NCBI RefSeq assembly: GCF_001466725.1
Contig: NZ_CP013650.1
Span: forward strand, 992,001 to 1,056,000
Length of the DNA: 64,000 nt
Reading direction: 5' to 3'
Origin: Lacimicrobium alkaliphilum
GTDB lineage: Bacteria; Pseudomonadota; Gammaproteobacteria; Enterobacterales; Alteromonadaceae
The notes under the pieces were generated by a model. That model was not told the origin of the DNA, searched no databases, and saw only the letters and a program-made list of their open reading frames with translations. The position numbers and the translations under genes are program-made. Numbering within the stretch: the first letter of the stretch is position 1; each line of letters starts with the position of its first letter. Shown here in pieces: positions 15,651-26,223 of the stretch.

Positions 15651-17369
15651 GTGAAAACAGAATATCTGGCAGATGCCAACCCAGGTCGTCGCGGTGGTTA
15701 TTGGCTGATTCTGGTACTGGTGGTAACGGCAGTATTAGCCGCCTGCACCGAGGGGCCGGTCACGAGATTGCCGGTTGCCGATACGGTGATCATTCAGGCT
15801 AAAGTATGGACCGCCGACCCCCATAATCCATGGGCCGAAGCGGTGGCTATTGAGGGAGAGAAAATTCTTGCGGTAGGCAGTGAAGTTGAGATTAATGGTT
15901 TTATTGGCGATAGCACCGAATTGATCGATGCGGGCGGCAATCTGGTGTTACCGGGCTTTATTGACAGCCATGTACATTTTCTCATCGGTGGTATGGGGCT
16001 GTCGTCGGTACAGTTGCGGGATGCGAAAACACCACAAGAGTTCAGCCAGCGTATCGGCGATTTTGCTACAAGTGTGCCCGAGGGGCAATGGATCTTAAAT
16101 GGTGAGTGGGATCATGAAAACTGGGGGGGCGAACTGCCCAGTCGGGAATGGATCGATGAGCTGACGCCTGAGCATCCGGTGTTTGTGATGCGTCTGGACG
16201 GGCATATGGCGCTGGCAAACTCCCTGGCCCTTGAGCTTGCCGGGGTCGATAGTGACACCCCGGATGTGGAAGGCGGTGAGATAGTCCGTGATAGCCAGGG
16301 TAATCCCACCGGGGTGCTTAAAGATAATGCCATGAATCTGGTTCAGTCTGCGATCCCCGAGCCTGACGAAACGCAACTCGATGCCGCCCTTGAAGCTGCC
16401 AGTGAACATGTGGCCAGCAGGGGTATCACCAGCGTGCATGATATGGGTGACTGGCAGAGTATGCGCAGTTTGCGTACCTACCAGCGTGCTCATGAAAAGG
16501 GCCAGCTGCGCACCCGGATTTATGCGGTGGAGCCGCTGGAAACCTGGCAGAAGGTGGCTAATTATGTGGCCGAGCACGGTCGCGGCGATGAGTGGCTCAA
16601 AGTCGGTGGCGTAAAAGGCTTTATGGATGGTTCACTGGGTTCACATACGGCAGCGTTTTACGAACCCTATACGGATACGCCCGATGACAGTGGATTTTTT
16701 ATCAACCCTCCTGAGCAGATGGAAGAATGGATCACGGCTGCGGACCGCGCCGGTTTACAGTTGATGGTGCATGCCATTGGCGATCGGGCCATCGGCAGAC
16801 TGCTGGATATATATGCTGGCATAGAGGAGGTTCAGGGTGGTGTCGACAGGCGCTGGCGCATTGAACATGCCCAGCATATAGAACCTGAAGATATTATTCG
16901 TTTCAGTGAACTTGATGTGATTGCCAGTATGCAGCCCTATCACGCTATCGACGACGGTCGCTGGGCAGAACGGGTGATAGGTGCCGAGCGGGCAAAAACC
17001 ACTTATGCCTTCAGAGATCTGCTCAACGCCGATGCTCATCTGGCTTTTGGCAGCGACTGGTTTGTGGCACCGGTCTCGCCGATCATGGGGATTTATGCGG
17101 CGGTAACGCGCAGAACCCTAGATGATAATAATCCTCAGGGCTGGGTGCCGGAACAGAAAATCAGTCTGGAGCAGGCACTGATAGCCTATACCCGCGGTGC
17201 CGCCTATGCCTCGGCAGAGGAGAAAATCAAAGGTTCTCTGGCACCTGGTAAGCTGGCAGATCTGGTGATTCTCGATCAGGATCTGTTCAGTATCGAGGCA
17301 GAACAAATCGCCGATGTGCAGGTACAGCGCACTATTGTTGGTGGAAGAACCGTGTTTAGTCGCGACTAA
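15651..17369 (+). CDS. Lipoprotein amidohydrolase (Amidohydro_3/YtcJ-like)
   Basis: A 572-residue protein that starts with GTG. A membrane segment follows a short cytoplasmic lead, and a lipobox VLAAC places the lipid-modified cysteine at C32. The rest is an Amidohydro_3 hydrolase: metal motif FIDSHVHFL at about residues 103-111, GEWDHENWGG near 145-154, HAIGDRAIG near 374-382, IEHAQHIEPED near 402-412, and FGSDWFVAP near 464-472. These enzymes cleave amide or carbamate-like bonds in small molecules; the substrate is unknown. AAGGAAA lies before the GTG. It follows the BCCT gene by 50 bases and may share its transcript. Confidence 0.86.
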   Translation: MKTEYLADANPGRRGGYWLILVLVVTAVLAACTEGPVTRLPVADTVIIQAKVWTADPHNPWAEAVAIEGEKILAVGSEVEINGFIGDSTELIDAGGNLVLPGFIDSHVHFLIGGMGLSSVQLRDAKTPQEFSQRIGDFATSVPEGQWILNGEWDHENWGGELPSREWIDELTPEHPVFVMRLDGHMALANSLALELAGVDSDTPDVEGGEIVRDSQGNPTGVLKDNAMNLVQSAIPEPDETQLDAALEAASEHVASRGITSVHDMGDWQSMRSLRTYQRAHEKGQLRTRIYAVEPLETWQKVANYVAEHGRGDEWLKVGGVKGFMDGSLGSHTAAFYEPYTDTPDDSGFFINPPEQMEEWITAADRAGLQLMVHAIGDRAIGRLLDIYAGIEEVQGGVDRRWRIEHAQHIEPEDIIRFSELDVIASMQPYHAIDDGRWAERVIGAERAKTTYAFRDLLNADAHLAFGSDWFVAPVSPIMGIYAAVTRRTLDDNNPQGWVPEQKISLEQALIAYTRGAAYASAEEKIKGSLAPGKLADLVILDQDLFSIEAEQIADVQVQRTIVGGRTVFSRD

Positions 17370-17392
17370 CTGCGACTTTATGCGGGTTCGTT

Positions 17393-18949
17393 TTACATCC
17401 AGGAGGCTTTATGGGCCTCCACCTCGAATAGCCCGGTATTGATAATCTGGCGACCCTGCTGGCAGCGGATAAAGGGAATGCTCTGGCCGCCACAGGCCAG
17501 TATCAGGGTCACAGAACAGAGGTTATAGGGCTTCATCCAGATACTCTGTGCGAATCGGGTCTGCTGGATTTTGCTCAGGGCAAAACTGTAATAATCCACA
17601 CCAAACAAACCCTTGCGGATATAAACAAAGTTATTGTCGATGGCAAAGCCCCAGCGTTTCCAGCGCAGGTAAATCAGGGTGCAAACCAGTAACAGGCTTA
17701 ACCCGGTGATGAAAAGTGCTATGGCCTCAGGGGCCAGCAGTAGGGCGATACCAGCGTGCAGCAACAGCGCAAACAGACAATGCCGCCAAAAAAAACGCCG
17801 GTCAACAGGCTGATAATCAATCTCGCTGAGCCGGTTGTCAGGGTAGATGTCTTTAAGCAGAGCCTCACACTCATCGGCTTTAATGGAAGGGACAATGATC
17901 TTATTATTTAGCATCATCATCTGGCCATGTTCAATATTGGCGTTGAACTGCTCCAGCTTAAGATTAATACGGCCAATCAGGCGGTCCAGCCAGTCTTGTC
18001 TGCGCACCAGCATTTGCAGACGGGAGCGGCGCATGGAAACCTCATGGCGGGTAAACAGGCCGCTGCGACGGATATATCGGTCATTCAGGCGACTCAGTCG
18101 GTAGCCGTAAAAGCTGATGATGGCGCCAAGCACCGAAAACAGGGTGAGAATCAACATTGCCAGGAAAATCAGTGTCAGCAGCGTCAGGCTATACTGCCAC
18201 AGTGTTTGCTCAGAAGGGTCGAGCATGGCTTCCAGATCCAATCCCGAAGACATCATTACTCCGGCCAGCCATTCAAAGATATTGTCAAAAAAAGGCGCCA
18301 GGCCGCCTAAAAAGATCCAGATGCGGTTACTGGTTACCCCGTGGATCACCAAATCTGACAGTGAGCGGCGATTCAGCTCCACTTCCTGTGGTTCAGTTAC
18401 AGGCACTGACGGATCGGCGGCCTCGTTCTCTGGCGCGCCATTGCTGGCTGCGGGTTGGCTGGCAAAGTGGACAATGGCTGATTTGAGAGATAAGGCCTGT
18501 TGCATGGGCAGGGCAAAGATCTTAGCTTCATCTTTGCTTGAGCCGGCAGTGTCCAGTACCACGCAGGTATGGTTGCCGGGCCGGTAGAACAGGGGCTGTT
18601 CCAGTTTCACGTTATGGATGCGATGAAAGGGTAAATCCAGATGCTTTTTACTCAGCACTCCGGAGCGTATCTGAATATGATCGTGACTGAGCCGGAAGCG
18701 GTAAAAATGAAATTTCAGCCAACTGCTGCCAAGCACAACGCCCAGCAGTATTAATGCTCCCGCAATAGCCTCTGGCAAGTTTTCGATGATAGTCGAGTAG
18801 CCAATCAACAAGGCCGGGATCAGGTAGATAAATTGCCCGACTATCTGGCGCAGCAGATTGAAACTGAAGTAAACAATGGCAATCAGCGGCAGTTTCTGCC
18901 ATTGGTTCTGCTGTATTGTCAGTTGTTTCTCGTCATGGGGTTCAGTCAT
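17393..18949 (-). CDS. PH-domain membrane protein, YdbT-like
   Basis: A 518-residue protein with three bacterial PH (bPH2/YdbT) domains set between pairs of membrane helices. Domain cores include FRLSHDHIQIRSGVLSKKHL (about 80-100), YRLSRLNDRYIRRSGLF (about 275-291) and a last one near 430-500 with the tail FARSIWMKPYNL-type segment. The ATG at 18949 was chosen because it overlaps the end of the upstream YdbS-like gene by eight bases, as expected for a coupled pair; the longer frame has no membrane-protein character. YdbS/YdbT pairs are widespread, of uncertain function, and linked in Bacillus to resistance to antimicrobial compounds. Confidence 0.85.
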   Translation of the reverse strand: MTEPHDEKQLTIQQNQWQKLPLIAIVYFSFNLLRQIVGQFIYLIPALLIGYSTIIENLPEAIAGALILLGVVLGSSWLKFHFYRFRLSHDHIQIRSGVLSKKHLDLPFHRIHNVKLEQPLFYRPGNHTCVVLDTAGSSKDEAKIFALPMQQALSLKSAIVHFASQPAASNGAPENEAADPSVPVTEPQEVELNRRSLSDLVIHGVTSNRIWIFLGGLAPFFDNIFEWLAGVMMSSGLDLEAMLDPSEQTLWQYSLTLLTLIFLAMLILTLFSVLGAIISFYGYRLSRLNDRYIRRSGLFTRHEVSMRRSRLQMLVRRQDWLDRLIGRINLKLEQFNANIEHGQMMMLNNKIIVPSIKADECEALLKDIYPDNRLSEIDYQPVDRRFFWRHCLFALLLHAGIALLLAPEAIALFITGLSLLLVCTLIYLRWKRWGFAIDNNFVYIRKGLFGVDYYSFALSKIQQTRFAQSIWMKPYNLCSVTLILACGGQSIPFIRCQQGRQIINTGLFEVEAHKASWM

Positions 18950-19478
18950 GTTGGGCAATGTCTTTGTGCTCAAGGATAAACCGACGTATTTGCTTGGCTT
19001 TAGCCAGCGGCAGGCCGGGAATGGCAAAGGTGTGCATGGCGCCGCCGGCGCTGAAAACCTGAAGGCTGGCCAGGCCGGCCTTGCGCTCAATCGGCCCGCG
19101 TTTGAGTTCCACATGCTGAATGCGCAGCACCGGCTGGGTCGTCACACTGATAAAAATGAGCCCGCTACGATAACTGAGGTCGTGCTGACGCAGCGCATAA
19201 CCTTTGCGTTTATCTGCCAGATAGAAATAGCCGGGGATCACTACCGCAGCGATGCTCAGCCCCAGTCGGGTGCTGTCCAGATGAGCGGTGATAAACTGGG
19301 GCAAACTGAGCCAGCTTTGCCATTGCAGCGCCACAGTGACCAGCAACAATAACAGGAAAAAACACAGATTAACCAGCAGATTAAGTTTTGGGTAGAGCCG
19401 TGACATGGGCGTGAATTCAAGCTCCTCAATATCGGGCAGCTCATTGAGTTGCGGATTGACAAATTCCTCGTTATGCAT
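18942..19478 (-). CDS. PH-domain membrane protein, YdbS-like
   Basis: A 178-residue protein with an acidic N-terminus, two membrane helices (about residues 32-50 and 72-88) and one bPH2 domain. The domain core is ALRQHDLSYRSGLIFISVTTQPVLRIQHVELKRGPIERKAGLASLQVFSAGG, seen in pieces from about residue 96 on, with the family's IQHVE and GLASL segments. It is the first gene of the YdbS/YdbT pair and overlaps the second by eight bases. It sits in the inner membrane with the PH domain most likely in the cytoplasm. Confidence 0.87.
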   Translation of the reverse strand: MHNEEFVNPQLNELPDIEELEFTPMSRLYPKLNLLVNLCFFLLLLLVTVALQWQSWLSLPQFITAHLDSTRLGLSIAAVVIPGYFYLADKRKGYALRQHDLSYRSGLIFISVTTQPVLRIQHVELKRGPIERKAGLASLQVFSAGGAMHTFAIPGLPLAKAKQIRRFILEHKDIAQHD

Positions 19479-19649
19479 TGAGTTTCCCTTTGATTGATGG
19501 CCCGGAGCTATTCTGTCATCTGACAGGTGCTAGTCTTGCATACGGTGGGTAGTTATAAAATGTTATTGGAGCGGTAGCAAGGCAGAAAAGAGAAGGTGAA
19601 TTGTTACAGGGGATGATTCATAGCCGCGCCAGTGATTGACATGGGTGCT

Positions 19650-19679
19650 AAAAGGAAGTCACGGGTGTTCGAGACTTCC
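19650..19679 (-). terminator. Rho-independent terminator of the outer-membrane barrel gene
   Basis: On the minus strand a 7-bp stem GGAAGTC/GACTTCC with a 12-base loop is followed by TTTT. It lies 27 bases after the stop of the gene at 19707. Confidence 0.7.
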
Positions 19680-19706
19680 TGCAGATAACTATTACTCAGA
19701 TAAAAA

Positions 19707-20309
19707 TCAGAAGCTGTAACGGCCGGTGAGCATCAGAACATCCAGATCCTGGGTTTTAAGATAGCTGGCACCGGCGGCGATTGCCGGGGTGAAATAATAG
19801 CTGCCACCGATTTCGAAGGCGGTATCGGAGCCATCACCAATATCCATATAAGAAATACTGCCTTTTGCTTCTAATTTGTCGGTCAGCATGCTGCGTACAC
19901 CAGCTGCGATGCTATAGCCGTTCTCGTCTTCAGAGAAAGATGAACCCAGCGCTGAGGCTTTAACATCCAGTCCCTCATACGCCAGCGTAGCGTAGACATC
20001 TGTGCTGGATGTGGCGGCATAACGATAGCCCAGCCCGAGGGTGGTCCAGTCCAGATCGACTTTGGTTTTGGTGCTGAAAACACGTACCGTATCCGAAACA
20101 GAGGTAAAGCGACCCTGGAGGAAAAAGTCATTGCCAATTAATGCAGTGCCTGCAGCACTGAAACCTTTCAAAGAGATATCGTCAAGCTCATCGATGTCGA
20201 CCTTGGCGTAGGAGATTTCCACATTGTTCCAGTTAGGTGCGGTGGCTGAGGCTGGGAGAGCGATTAGTGCAGCGCTGAATAAAGAGGCAAAAACTATAGT
20301 TTTGTTCAT
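19707..20309 (-). CDS. Small outer-membrane beta-barrel protein
   Basis: A 200-residue protein with a signal peptide (cleaved after LPASA, about residue 22) and about eight amphipathic beta-strands of alternating polarity. It ends in GRYSF with the C-terminal phenylalanine recognised by the BAM complex. It resembles OmpA-like/porin-family small barrels (for example FEIGGSYYFTPAIAAGASYL). There is no periplasmic peptidoglycan-binding domain. The gene has its own terminator and an inverted repeat upstream (GCGTCA 20331, TGACGC 20344), which could be an operator. The function is unknown. Confidence 0.82.
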   Translation of the reverse strand: MNKTIVFASLFSAALIALPASATAPNWNNVEISYAKVDIDELDDISLKGFSAAGTALIGNDFFLQGRFTSVSDTVRVFSTKTKVDLDWTTLGLGYRYAATSSTDVYATLAYEGLDVKASALGSSFSEDENGYSIAAGVRSMLTDKLEAKGSISYMDIGDGSDTAFEIGGSYYFTPAIAAGASYLKTQDLDVLMLTGRYSF

Positions 20310-20330
20310 TTAATGATTCCTTTTGATTAA

Positions 20331-20349
20331 GCGTCAAACCATATGACGC
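20331..20349. promoter_or_regulatory. Inverted repeat upstream of the outer-membrane barrel gene
   Basis: GCGTCA and TGACGC separated by seven bases, 22 bases before the start codon at 20309. It is either an operator or a leader hairpin. The symmetry is seen; the role is inferred. Confidence 0.3.
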
Positions 20350-20466
20350 GGGCGCGAATTATCCATATAAATGTGGGTAAGTGAACCGTTACTTCCGAGA
20401 TTCAATGACGTTCGCAGAATTAGCGTGCAAATCGCGGGATTTTTGAACAATGGTGGTATTGCCTGT

Positions 20467-23400
20467 TTATTTAATCTGCCCTCTTAGCAGATTTGCGCTG
20501 TTGGCGAGGCTGGCAAGGGTGCCCATCACGCCGGCTACCGAGGCAATAATAATAGGAATAGACTGGCCCGAAGTGATAGCCATGCCGCCTATGATGATAA
20601 TGATCAGTAAACCAATAGGTAAGCGATAGTTTTCCAGGTGCCGGCTTCGCTCTGATGAATAAGCTCCGCGATGGCGTTTTTAGGTTCGGCATTGAGAATA
20701 AACTGTCTGAAACTCTGATTCGCAATCTGAATGTCATTGTCTGTAATTTTGATCAGGCCATCGAGCAGCAGTTGTTCGATCATCTCTTTATTCAGCGGGT
20801 TCAGATGATCGCCCTTGGCCAGATGATAGAGCGCCAGTTTTTCAACATTACTGCAGGACTCCCATTTAAAGCGATAGAATGCATCGGCGAGGATCAGCAG
20901 CAGTTTGATGGTCTGCTCCGGCGATCCGTCCTTCTCAGCGTTGTGTTCACTGGCAATAACCTGCTCAGCACCCAGACAGCTGCCGAGTTCGGGCAGTGCG
21001 GCGATTTCTTTGTCTAAAGTGGGATAGTGCAGAGCCCTGAGCAGACCTTTGGGCGGTATCACCCTGAAATCCATCAGGCATTCAGCCCAGGACAGGTATT
21101 CCACTTCGCTGATAGCAGGCGCACTCCCGGCCAGTATTTGTTTTTTCTGGCGTATACGATTGAGCGTATGGAACTCAGTCAGGATCCTCAGTCCATGCAG
21201 TTTGCCCAGCAGTACCAGTGATTTGAGTTGCATGATCAGCTCAAGCAGACACTGGCGTTGTTGAGGCTGTTCCAGACTGCTTTCGATATCCCATAACTCT
21301 ACTTGCAGCGCGCCGGAGTCCTCCACCCGTTTAAGATTGATTTTAAGGTTTGAGAAACTCTGATTTTGTTTATGGCAGGCCATCAGTTGCGGGCAGAGTG
21401 ACATCAGCTCGGTGAATCTGCCGATGAGCTCATCAGCCACTTCCTGTGTCGTCATTCCCAGCAACAAACTAAGGTGAATGCCGTTGTGCTGAGGCGCTGC
21501 GATCTGAATAGTTAACCCCGGATGAATGCCTGGGGTCAGGGCGCTCTTATCACGCCGCTTAAAGATACGCAGGTTACTCAGGTAAGAAGGCGGATAATCC
21601 AGCCGCTGCCACAAAAGATTGCGATGGAACAGTACCCAGATCGCCGGCAGCAGTAACATCAGTAATAAATACAGGGCGATGATGGCCCGGGGTTGAGTGA
21701 TCCCAGCCCTGAGGAGGGTTAACTGTGGTGCTGAGAACTCGGGGCCTGGCTGTTGTGCCAGATTTTTGAGCCATTGCCAGGCATACCGGAAACCCGACAG
21801 GGTAGTCAGCGCCGGATAGTCATCAGTGTTGACTGACAGCAAAAATCCTTCACATTGCCCGCCTTGTGTTGCCGCAGCGGGTAGCAGTTGTTGGGGGGCA
21901 ATACGCTGGTGAGTGACTGAGTTGGGGTAGTTGTTCAGCGCAATCTTGTGGCGTTCGCTTCGCTCCTGGTTCCAGGCTGCACAATGATAGTTCTGATAAT
22001 ACTGCAGCAGATTTTTAAGGGGTAAAGAAGACGTGGGGGCCAGATACACAGCCTGGCCGGGGATAAATACGAGCAACACCAGTATCACAAGCCATCGGCC
22101 ATGGCTGCTTGTTTCAGTGTTGGTTATGCGGGCCCAGAGTAGCAGGCCGGTACAGATTAAGATAAAACAGAGCAACAGGCTTAACAGCAGATTCATCAGT
22201 GTCATATCCGGAAAAAGCATGATTTTGGCCACGACCCAGAAAACCGCGCTCAGGTAAATCACCAGCGAGAAAAACAGGCAGCCATGGGAGAGGTGAAGCC
22301 CTCTGGGCAGCATGTTATGCAGATAAGTGGATAGTTTACCGATGCGAATAACTAACAGGAGCAGCCAGCAGAGTAATAACATCAGACCCATTGCCATGGC
22401 ATAAAACAGAAATTGAGTGAACTGGTGGGCCTTAAGGGTGCTGTCGGGGTAGAACACCAGCACCGCCCACTCATCTATTGGTGCCGGGTGGACCGCGAAT
22501 TGCCCGCTTTGTCCATGATAATGGCCACTGAAGATCTGTTTGTTGCTATTTCCATCACTGTCCAGGCCGGCCTTGAGCCAACGGGCGACGGCGGACGTTT
22601 CGTCACCGAGGTGGAAAATGTTTTCTGTCAGGGTGCGATCACTGTGAGTATGAAACAGTACCTGTCCGCGCTTGCGATTGACCACCATAAAGATTAAATC
22701 CTGTTGGTGTGGCGCTCTGAGGCTGACCGAGGGCAGGATAATGTCGGCACCCAATACAAAACCATCTGGAGTCTCTGTGTTGTCACCGGAATCACCAGCC
22801 GAATACAGGGGCATGGATATGGTGGTGCCACGGGTGCCGTTGTCGATATTCAACAGACGCTGGATGTAGATATGCTCAAACTTGCCGTTACTGTTCGCTC
22901 TGGGCAGACTAAAGCCACGCATATCCCGGACTTGCTTGAAATAATCCCGGTGAGACAGGTCATAGATTGATGTGGCGCCATTTTCATAAAAGTAGATACT
23001 CGGCAGGGTCAGTCTGGCATCCGGATTGATGGTAAAGATGCTTTTAAACATCCCGGTATCAATGGGGTGTTTGAGGTACATACTCAGATCTTGCCCTTGT
23101 GGGCTGAGCACAAAATCCTGATGATAAATATCCATTAGTTTGCTGTCGGGACTAAGGCGCTGGTAGTTAAAAGGTTGGAACTGTTGCTGCCTGGGCAGCA
23201 GCCAGCGGGCACTGGAGGTTATGCCATAGAAGGTTAGATCACGGATGTTGGGAGCACAAAAATCAGGTCTTGTCTCCTCATCCTCAGACTTGCAGCTATG
23301 ACGTAAGGTCTGTTCAAGTGGCAAAAAGTGTCGTACCAGATAGCGATAGAAGCTTTGATATTGCTCCAGTTCAGAAAACACTGTCTGAAGGTCCTGTTTC

Positions 23401-24467
23401 AGTTCTGCGGAAATCTGCAGCGCATAATCCGCAGCCATTTGTGCTTTAAAATGGTGCAATTGCCGGTGTTCCAGTGAAGCAAGCAGCCAGGCGCCAAGCA
23501 GGATAAACAGGGCATAGCTGATACAGTAAAAGCCATAGCGATAAAGTCGTCCCATAGCGTGGTGCAGAGGCATCAGTAGCAGGCGCAGCAACAACCAGAC
23601 AAAAATCAGACTGACCAGGCTGATGATAAGCATCGACAGATTCCAGCCCCCGCTTTCTTTATTACTCAGTTGGTGTTTTGGCAACAGCCCCACCAGATAG
23701 AAACTGTGTAATTTGCCGGTTCTGGCACTATCTGCTGATCCTGCGGTGTCCGATACTGTCGCTGTTACAGGGGTTTCGAGCCTGAAAGGGTAGAGAAAAA
23801 CCCGGTATTCGCCATGAGACAGGGTCATATCGATATGCCGGCTGAGGCTGGGGAGACTCAGTTTGGCACTGTCCTGGGCGCCTTGTTGATCCATGCGCCA
23901 TTGGGTTTGCTGCTGATACAATGCCTGCTTAATACTGGTGAGATCCACCACAGAGATACTTTTCTCATCGCCGCTGCTGGTTAAGACAATGCCCTCGCCA
24001 TCGGCAAACAGGTATTGACTGAACCCCTGCTCAGGAAAGGGCAATATATCTTCTACCTGTATTCTGTCGGTAAATTCCTGGCTTGTGATTGTCAACTCAT
24101 GGTGGCTGAGCTTAAAGTCAGTGCTGCGTTGCGGGGCTGATTGTTGCACATACTCCGATTTGTTCAGTTTGTTATTGCTGCCGGAAAGTGGCTTTTTCTC
24201 TCGTCTGAAGCTCGGGAATAATGAACGCAGCGCGCTGACACCCGCATCGTACTGATACAGACTGTTCAGCTTGATCAGATTCTCATTAAAGTGATTAGAG
24301 GCTTCGTAAAGTATCCGGTAGTAATCCTGACTGATGACTCTGTCCTGCAGATCCATGTAACGGTAGTAGGCAAAAACACTGAAACCCAGCACCAGCAATA
24401 GTGCCAAGACCCAATATCTTTTAGTTGCGGGAACAGCAGCAGAGCCCGAACGCTTGTCTTGTGACAT
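20467..24467 (-). CDS. Large multi-pass membrane protein with periplasmic Cache domain, frameshifted near the 3' end
   Basis: The open frame gives 1287 residues and stops at 20604, but the downstream bases continue coding in another frame to a stop at 20467. Joined at an AAAA tract (20630-20633), the product would be about 1333 residues and regain two C-terminal membrane segments (YRLPIGLLIIIIIGG, then a second stretch). A membrane anchor sits near residues 17-35, a large periplasmic region follows, and the dCache-like motif YDLSHRDYFKQVRDMRGF lies near residue 510. A cluster of helices spans about 670-790, with another near 910-930. A cytoplasmic part ends in a winged-helix-like segment (LALYHLAKGDHLNPLNKEM). 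It looks like a ligand-sensing membrane protein with no kinase or methyl-accepting output. It is divergent from the cox operon. Confidence 0.7.
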
Positions 24468-24777
24468 GGTTCACTTCCCTGAGGGCGGAAACCTACTTAG
24501 TTCTTCTCAGGTAAGTAAGGGCTAACCCTTGCCAAAAAGCAAATTATGACAGCCTTTTAGCGTCCGGCCCATTGTTTTCGGGTGCTGTAAACATGTCGTA
24601 AATTTTATTGATATTCATATTCGCGAAATTTTAAAAGCCTGCCTACACTTGTCACAAATGGTTAAAAAACAATCAGTTTGATGTTTTTTTCAACGTCAAG
24701 GATGCGTTGATGAGTCTGCCACACGATAAGCCATGGCAGGGAGTCATCAGGACTGAATAATAAAAAGGGTTGAGGAT
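24468..24777. other. Divergent control region between the Cache protein and cox operon
   Basis: This 310-base AT-rich interval must hold promoters for both sides. I see no perfect operator. It contains a short ORF with its own ribosome site at 24710-24760, listed separately. Confidence 0.4.
24710..24760 (+). CDS. Candidate 16-residue leader peptide upstream of coxB
   Basis: ATG at 24710 opens MSLPHDKPWQGVIRTE and stops with TAA 17 bases before coxB. AAGGA stands seven bases before the ATG, as good a ribosome site as that of coxB itself. It may be a translated leader for the oxidase operon, a remnant of a longer gene, or chance. No family is recognised. Confidence 0.35.
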   Translation: MSLPHDKPWQGVIRTE

Positions 24778-26208
24778 ATGGCGTTCGCTGTTGTTCTGGT
24801 TATCCTGGTTTTGGGCTCGGTGCTGTTTCATTTTCTGTCCCCCTGGAATATTACTCCTATCGCCTCCAACTGGGGCAGCATAGATGTCACCATGCTGATC
24901 ACCTTAGTGATCACGGCGGTGGTGTTTATCGCGGTTAACTTCTTTATTGCTTATGCGGTGATCAAGTTCCGCCATACCCCAGAGCGCAAGGCCCAGTATG
25001 AGCCTGAGAATAAGAAACTTGAGTGGTGGCTGACTCTGGGGACCAGTGTCGGCATTATTGCCATGCTCGCCCCCGGGCTGATTGTCTATGCCGATTTTGT
25101 CAATGTGCCCGAAGATGCTCATCAGGTTGAAGTGGTGGGGCAGCAATGGTCCTGGAGTTTTCGCTTTCCTGGTGAAGATGGCGAACTGGGTAAAAGTGCT
25201 ATCGGGCATATCAGCACAGACAATTCCTTTGGTGTCGATCCACTGGATGAAACCGGGCAGGATGACAGGTTGCTGACCAGCAATACATTGCTGCTGCCGG
25301 TTGATCGTCCTGTCAAGTTGCTGTTGCGCTCCAAAGACGTGCTGCACAATTTCTATGTACCTAATTTCCGCGTCAAGATGGACTCCGTGCCCGGACAAGT
25401 CTCCTATCAGTGGTTTACGCCCACCCGCACCGGTGATTTTGAAATTCTCTGTGCTGAATACTGTGGTATCGGCCATTTTAATATGCGTGCTTTTGTCAGA
25501 GTGGTGGAACAGCAGGAGTATGACGACTGGCTGGCGGGTTTACCTACCTTTGCTGAGAGTCTCAGTGGCGATGCCTCGGAGAAGCTCAGTGTTAAAGCAG
25601 AAGAAGGCCAGCAGGTGGCACAGCAAAAAGGCTGTATGGCTTGTCACGGCTTTGAGAGCAGCCCCGCCGGGCCCTCCTGGCTCGGTCTTTATGGTTCAAC
25701 CCGGGTAATGAAAGATGGCAGCGAAATCCTTGCCGATGAGGATTATCTGACAGAGGCGATATTGGAGCCCAATGCCACAGTGGTAAAAGGCTACGCCCCG
25801 ATTATGCCCAAGCTTGAACTCAGCGAACTGGAAGTAGAGTCGGTGATCGCCTTTATCAAAGAGCGGGGCAGTGAAGGGGAGATGCCTCAGGGCAACGACA
25901 AGGATGAGAATCAAAAAAGCAGTGCAGACAGCCAGGCTTCCGGTGCCGATCTCGCCCAGAGCAAAGGCTGTACCGCCTGTCACAGCGTTGATGGCAGCCG
26001 CCTGGTAGGTCCGAGCTGGCAAGGCATTTATGGCAGTGAGCGGACACTGGCAAGCGGGGAGACGGTGACGGTGGATGACGCCTATCTGAAAGAGTCCATG
26101 TTTAAGCCCAATGCCAAAGTGGTTGAAGGTTACCCGCCGGTGATGCCGCCCTCTCAGATAAGCACCGCTCAGGCGGATGCCCTGATCGAATATATTAAGA
26201 GTCTGTAA
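24778..26208 (+). CDS. coxB: Cytochrome c oxidase subunit II with two fused cytochrome c domains
   Basis: A 476-residue protein. Two N-terminal membrane helices (about 5-22, 38-62, with a third hydrophobic stretch near 88-104) lead to a cupredoxin domain. All CuA ligands are present: H190, C225, E227, C229, H233 and M236 (CAEYCGIGHFNM). Two class I cytochrome c domains follow, with haem motifs CMACH (286-290) and CTACH (398-402), each ending in a methionine strand (PIMPKL, PVMPPS). A charged linker joins them. Single-haem fusions are usual in caa3 oxidases; two haems are less common. It takes electrons from cytochrome c into CuA on the periplasmic side. First gene of the cox operon. Confidence 0.95.
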   Translation: MAFAVVLVILVLGSVLFHFLSPWNITPIASNWGSIDVTMLITLVITAVVFIAVNFFIAYAVIKFRHTPERKAQYEPENKKLEWWLTLGTSVGIIAMLAPGLIVYADFVNVPEDAHQVEVVGQQWSWSFRFPGEDGELGKSAIGHISTDNSFGVDPLDETGQDDRLLTSNTLLLPVDRPVKLLLRSKDVLHNFYVPNFRVKMDSVPGQVSYQWFTPTRTGDFEILCAEYCGIGHFNMRAFVRVVEQQEYDDWLAGLPTFAESLSGDASEKLSVKAEEGQQVAQQKGCMACHGFESSPAGPSWLGLYGSTRVMKDGSEILADEDYLTEAILEPNATVVKGYAPIMPKLELSELEVESVIAFIKERGSEGEMPQGNDKDENQKSSADSQASGADLAQSKGCTACHSVDGSRLVGPSWQGIYGSERTLASGETVTVDDAYLKESMFKPNAKVVEGYPPVMPPSQISTAQADALIEYIKSL

Positions 26209-26223
26209 TAGGAGTGGACAGTA

